64,000 bases of DNA from Candidatus Symbiopectobacterium sp. 'North America' (GTDB taxonomy: Bacteria; Pseudomonadota; Gammaproteobacteria; Enterobacterales; Enterobacteriaceae), in assembly GCF_015762685.1 (NCBI RefSeq), contig NZ_PEHF01000033.1, positions 1 through 64,000 of the forward strand, written 5' to 3'. Positions 61,619-64,000 of the stretch are shown here, one piece after another. The notes below the pieces were generated by a model. It was not told the origin of the DNA and did not search any database. It saw only the letters and a list, made by a program, of their open reading frames with translations. The position numbers and the translations under genes were made by a program. Every line of letters starts with the position of its first letter. Position 1 is the first letter of the stretch.

Positions 61619-61935
61619 TTTAACCTCCAGACTGCAATGACGCCTTAAAGTAATGTTGCGTGCCATGGGCGCTGTTCATGCAATCAGGGAGTAAAACCAC
61701 AAAATCGCAAAATCACACAGACACACATAATTATGCGTAACAGATTGCCGTCGATCAGCATGAAAAAGATCCGAGACAAGAAAAAAAGCGATTCTTATAA
61801 AAGGAACGCAGGATTACGCGGTGCTGTTATTGGCGATACAGGCCCTATGGTGCCCTGAAGGGAAGTCAGTAGAGGTTCTCACACCGCCACACCGGAAGCC
61901 GGGATGGCGGCAACACCGTTGTCGTGTTAAGCGGA
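61619..61935. other. Intergenic region with inverted repeat
   Basis: No gene supported between prpA and the unknown gene on the same strand. An inverted repeat at 61884-61889 and 61905-61910 (CCGCCA/TGGCGG, loop containing CCGG-type half-sites) lies 26 bp after the upstream gene's stop and may be its terminator, though no U-tract is evident. The promoter of prpA is expected in 61630-61750. Confidence 0.45.
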
Positions 61936-62355
61936 TTAAAGCGCCTCCACCGCCTGATCGCATTCAGGTACAGAAAATTTTGCATAGTGCAACGCATGGT
62001 GCACCTGTTGTTTTTCACTCTCGGGGTAAAACTGCGCATCCAGCAGCAGCGTCCCAATCGCTTGCGCATCCAGCATGGTAAAGGTGGTCCGAAGCGCCAG
62101 AGCGATATCAGGCCCGCCATAACACATATTGCGCAATAACACCGCCAACTCATCGGCAGAGATCTTTCCCTGATAAACCGTATACAGCACATAGGCAATC
62201 AGTTTGGCATTTAAAACACTAATGCGGGAAATACCATGATAATGCCCGCCCAATGCCTGAATCATATGCTCGACGGCCTGAGTCGGCGTTTTCCCCTGAT
62301 CGCGCAGAGACGTTAACGCCGTAACGAGTTTGTTCTGCAACTCATCTGCCATCAT
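61936..62355 (-). CDS. Unknown helical protein
   Basis: 139 aa, soluble by sequence, predicted mostly alpha-helical, no signal peptide. No family recognised. Features: an AVEHMIQALGGHYHGISRI segment and a YPESEKQQVHHALHYAKF segment, both His-containing. ATG at 62355 is followed in frame by a second ATG at 62352. It has no close operon partner: 317 bp to prpA downstream and 350 bp to nifJ, which is divergent. No lesion. Confidence 0.6.
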   Translation of the reverse strand: MMADELQNKLVTALTSLRDQGKTPTQAVEHMIQALGGHYHGISRISVLNAKLIAYVLYTVYQGKISADELAVLLRNMCYGGPDIALALRTTFTMLDAQAIGTLLLDAQFYPESEKQQVHHALHYAKFSVPECDQAVEAL

Positions 62356-62705
62356 CCAGTCCTCTTATTATGCCCCTGCTCAATGGCTCTGCATCGCCGG
62401 GGTTCAGGTAACATATCGCATTTTTTGTCAGGGCAATATCGGTTTAAGAGAAAAATTAACAATTTTCAATATAGCGACGTTACTAACTGATTTTTATTAA
62501 TATTATTAGGTTTTATGTGAAACAGAGGCCCTTCGCAAAATAGGCAGTTACCAGGTTATGTGATAGATTCGTCTGCAAAGATGCTCATTTACACGAATTT
62601 ATACATCTGAGCACATTATGGTTCATTCAAACCCATTTATCTGATGCGATAATGCAAAAAAGCAATCGTATTTCATTCTCTGAGCAAGCAAGTTAAGGTT
62701 AAATC
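62356..62705. other. Divergent intergenic region before nifJ
   Basis: 350 bp, AT-rich in its middle third (about 62440-62520), holding the divergent promoters of the unknown gene and nifJ. No FNR, NifA or sigma-54 site could be recognised by eye with confidence. Confidence 0.5.
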
Positions 62706-64000
62706 ATGATCACCACTGACGGTAACAGAGCAGTCGTTTCTGTCGCCTGGCGAGCAAACGACGTCATCGCCATCTACCCGATTACCCCAAGTTCTTCCAT
62801 GGCAGAACAGGCTGCCGCATGGTCGAGCGATGAGCGTAAAAACTTGTGGGGAGATACCCCACGGGTGATCGAAATGCAGTCGGAAGGCGGTGCGATTGCC
62901 ACAGTGCACGGGGCGTTGCAGACAGGGGCGCTGGCGACATCGTTTACCTCATCGCTGGGATTGCTGTTGATGATCCCGACACTCTACAAGCTGGCCGGAC
63001 AGTTAACCCCCTTTCGTGCTGCACGTTGCCGCCCGAACCGTCGCTACTCATGCGCTCTCCATTTTCTGCGATCACTCCGACGTGATGGCGGTGCGCCAGA
63101 CGGGCTGTGCGATGCTGTGTGCCAACACCGTGCAAGAAGCACAAGATTTCGCCTTGATTGCACAAATCTCCACGCTTAACAGCCGCGTCCCCTTTATCCA
63201 TTTCTTCGACGTTTTCCGCACTTTACATGAAATCAATAAAGTGAAACCGCTCAGTGATGAAGTATTGCTGAAACTGCTGCCCCAGGATGCAATTGCTGCA
63301 CACTGTGAGCGTGCGCTTACACCAGAACGTCCGGTGATTCGTGGCACCGCCTCCAATCCGGACACCTTCTTCCAGGCACGCGAAGCCACCAACCCATGGT
63401 ACAACAACACCTACTCTCACGTTGAGCAGGCGATGGATGCTTTTGCTGAGGCCACCGGACGTCGCTATCAGCCGTTTGAATATTACGGGCACCCTGAAGC
63501 GACGCGCGTGATTGTGCTGATGGGCTCGGGAGTAGGCACGTGCGAAGAAGTGGTGGATGCCCTGCTAACCCGTGGTGAAAAAGTGGGCGTGCTTAAAGTG
63601 CGTCTGTATCGTCCGTTCTCAGCGCAGCACCTGCTCGATACCCTTCCGCAAACCGCGCAGAGCATCGCCGTGCTCGATCGCACCAAAGAACCCGGTGCCC
63701 TGGCAGAACCGCTTTATCTGGATGTGATGACCGCACTGGCGGAAACCTTCTCCCGTGGGGAGCGGGCAACATTACCGCGTACCATTGGTGGCCGTTACGG
63801 TTTGTCTTCCAAAGAGTTCACACCACAGTGCGTGCAGGCTATTTTTAATGAGTTAGTGCTTGCTAACCCGAGACCGCTTTTCACCGTGGGTATTTATGAT
63901 GATGTGACCCACCTTTCCCTGCCGTTGCCGGAACAACACTTCCCCTCCAGCGCAGGACTGGAAGCGTTGTTCTACGGGCTCGGCAGCGATGGCACTGTTT
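62706..64000 (+). pseudogene. nifJ: Pyruvate:flavodoxin oxidoreductase, 5' part, frameshifted
   Basis: NifJ/YdbK-type pyruvate:ferredoxin(flavodoxin) oxidoreductase; continues beyond the window (about 430 of some 1,170 residues here). The N-terminus is canonical (VIAIYPITPSSSMAEQ, GDTPRVIEMQSEGGA, ATSFTSSLGLLLMIPTLYKLAGQLTPF). One T too many at 63011-63013 shifts the frame; with two Ts it reads TPFVLHVAARTVATHALSIF and continues uninterrupted to 64000, including IRGTASNPDTFFQAREATNPWY and QPFEYYGHPEATRVIVLMGSG. Unusual substitutions, IFCDHSD for the common IFGDHSD and FFDVFRT for FFDGFRT, also suggest relaxed selection. Confidence 0.9.

Overview
The window is chromosomal DNA from a gammaproteobacterium of the order Enterobacterales. 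The basis is established homologues: cbpA-cbpM with an E. coli-like layout, a BglG-F-A type operon, RpnA-type nuclease, PrpA phosphatase, cytochrome b562 and nifJ. Gene content (Tad pilus, nifJ, RTX exporter, several TonB receptors) and base composition fit a Pectobacteriaceae- or Sodalis-like host-associated bacterium, but genus cannot be fixed from the sequence alone.

The dominant feature is gene decay. About two dozen of some fifty genes carry an in-frame stop, a frameshift or a deletion, and often several, while their full-length translation is still recognisable. Most stops look like CAG/CAA to TAG/TAA or TGG to TGA changes, and many frameshifts sit in homopolymers. This looks like recent pseudogenisation, though some homopolymer lesions could be sequencing errors.

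Layout: 0-2.6 kb, a broken two-component pair. 2.6-3.5 kb, an intact RpnA-like nuclease with a probable internal small-protein start. 3.8-9.35 kb (minus), a siderophore locus: unknown protein, MFS transporter, FecA-like receptor, FecR and FecI, with two Fur-box-like sites. 9.6-10.9 kb, cbpAM. 11.2-11.7 kb, a broken small membrane protein. 11.7-16.2 kb (minus), a bgl-type operon with leader terminator and antiterminator site. 16.3-23.4 kb (minus), a metal-chelate uptake operon (binding protein, permease, ATPase, methyltransferase, ModD, TonB receptor, MOSC protein) preceded by a ModE-box-like inverted repeat, which suggests molybdenum or tungsten as cargo. 23.6-27.6 kb, a lipoprotein, a GlxA-type regulator with a metallo-hydrolase, and an iron-sulfur membrane protein. 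27.8-39.3 kb (plus), a complete but largely broken Tad/Flp pilus locus. 39.4-53.3 kb, collinear with it, a giant LEPR-type repeat protein carrying an 8-bp tandem array, followed by a TolC-like lipoprotein, two adaptor proteins and an M50-peptidase/HlyD fusion, with no ABC ATPase. 54.1-59.2 kb (minus), an RTX protein with its own ABC exporter and broken adaptor. 59.8-64 kb, cybC (broken), a GNAT acetyltransferase, prpA, an unknown gene and the 5' part of a broken nifJ.

The points most worth following are the Tad-linked giant-protein secretion module with its octanucleotide array, the molybdenum-type TonB operon, and the gene-within-gene in the Rpn nuclease.
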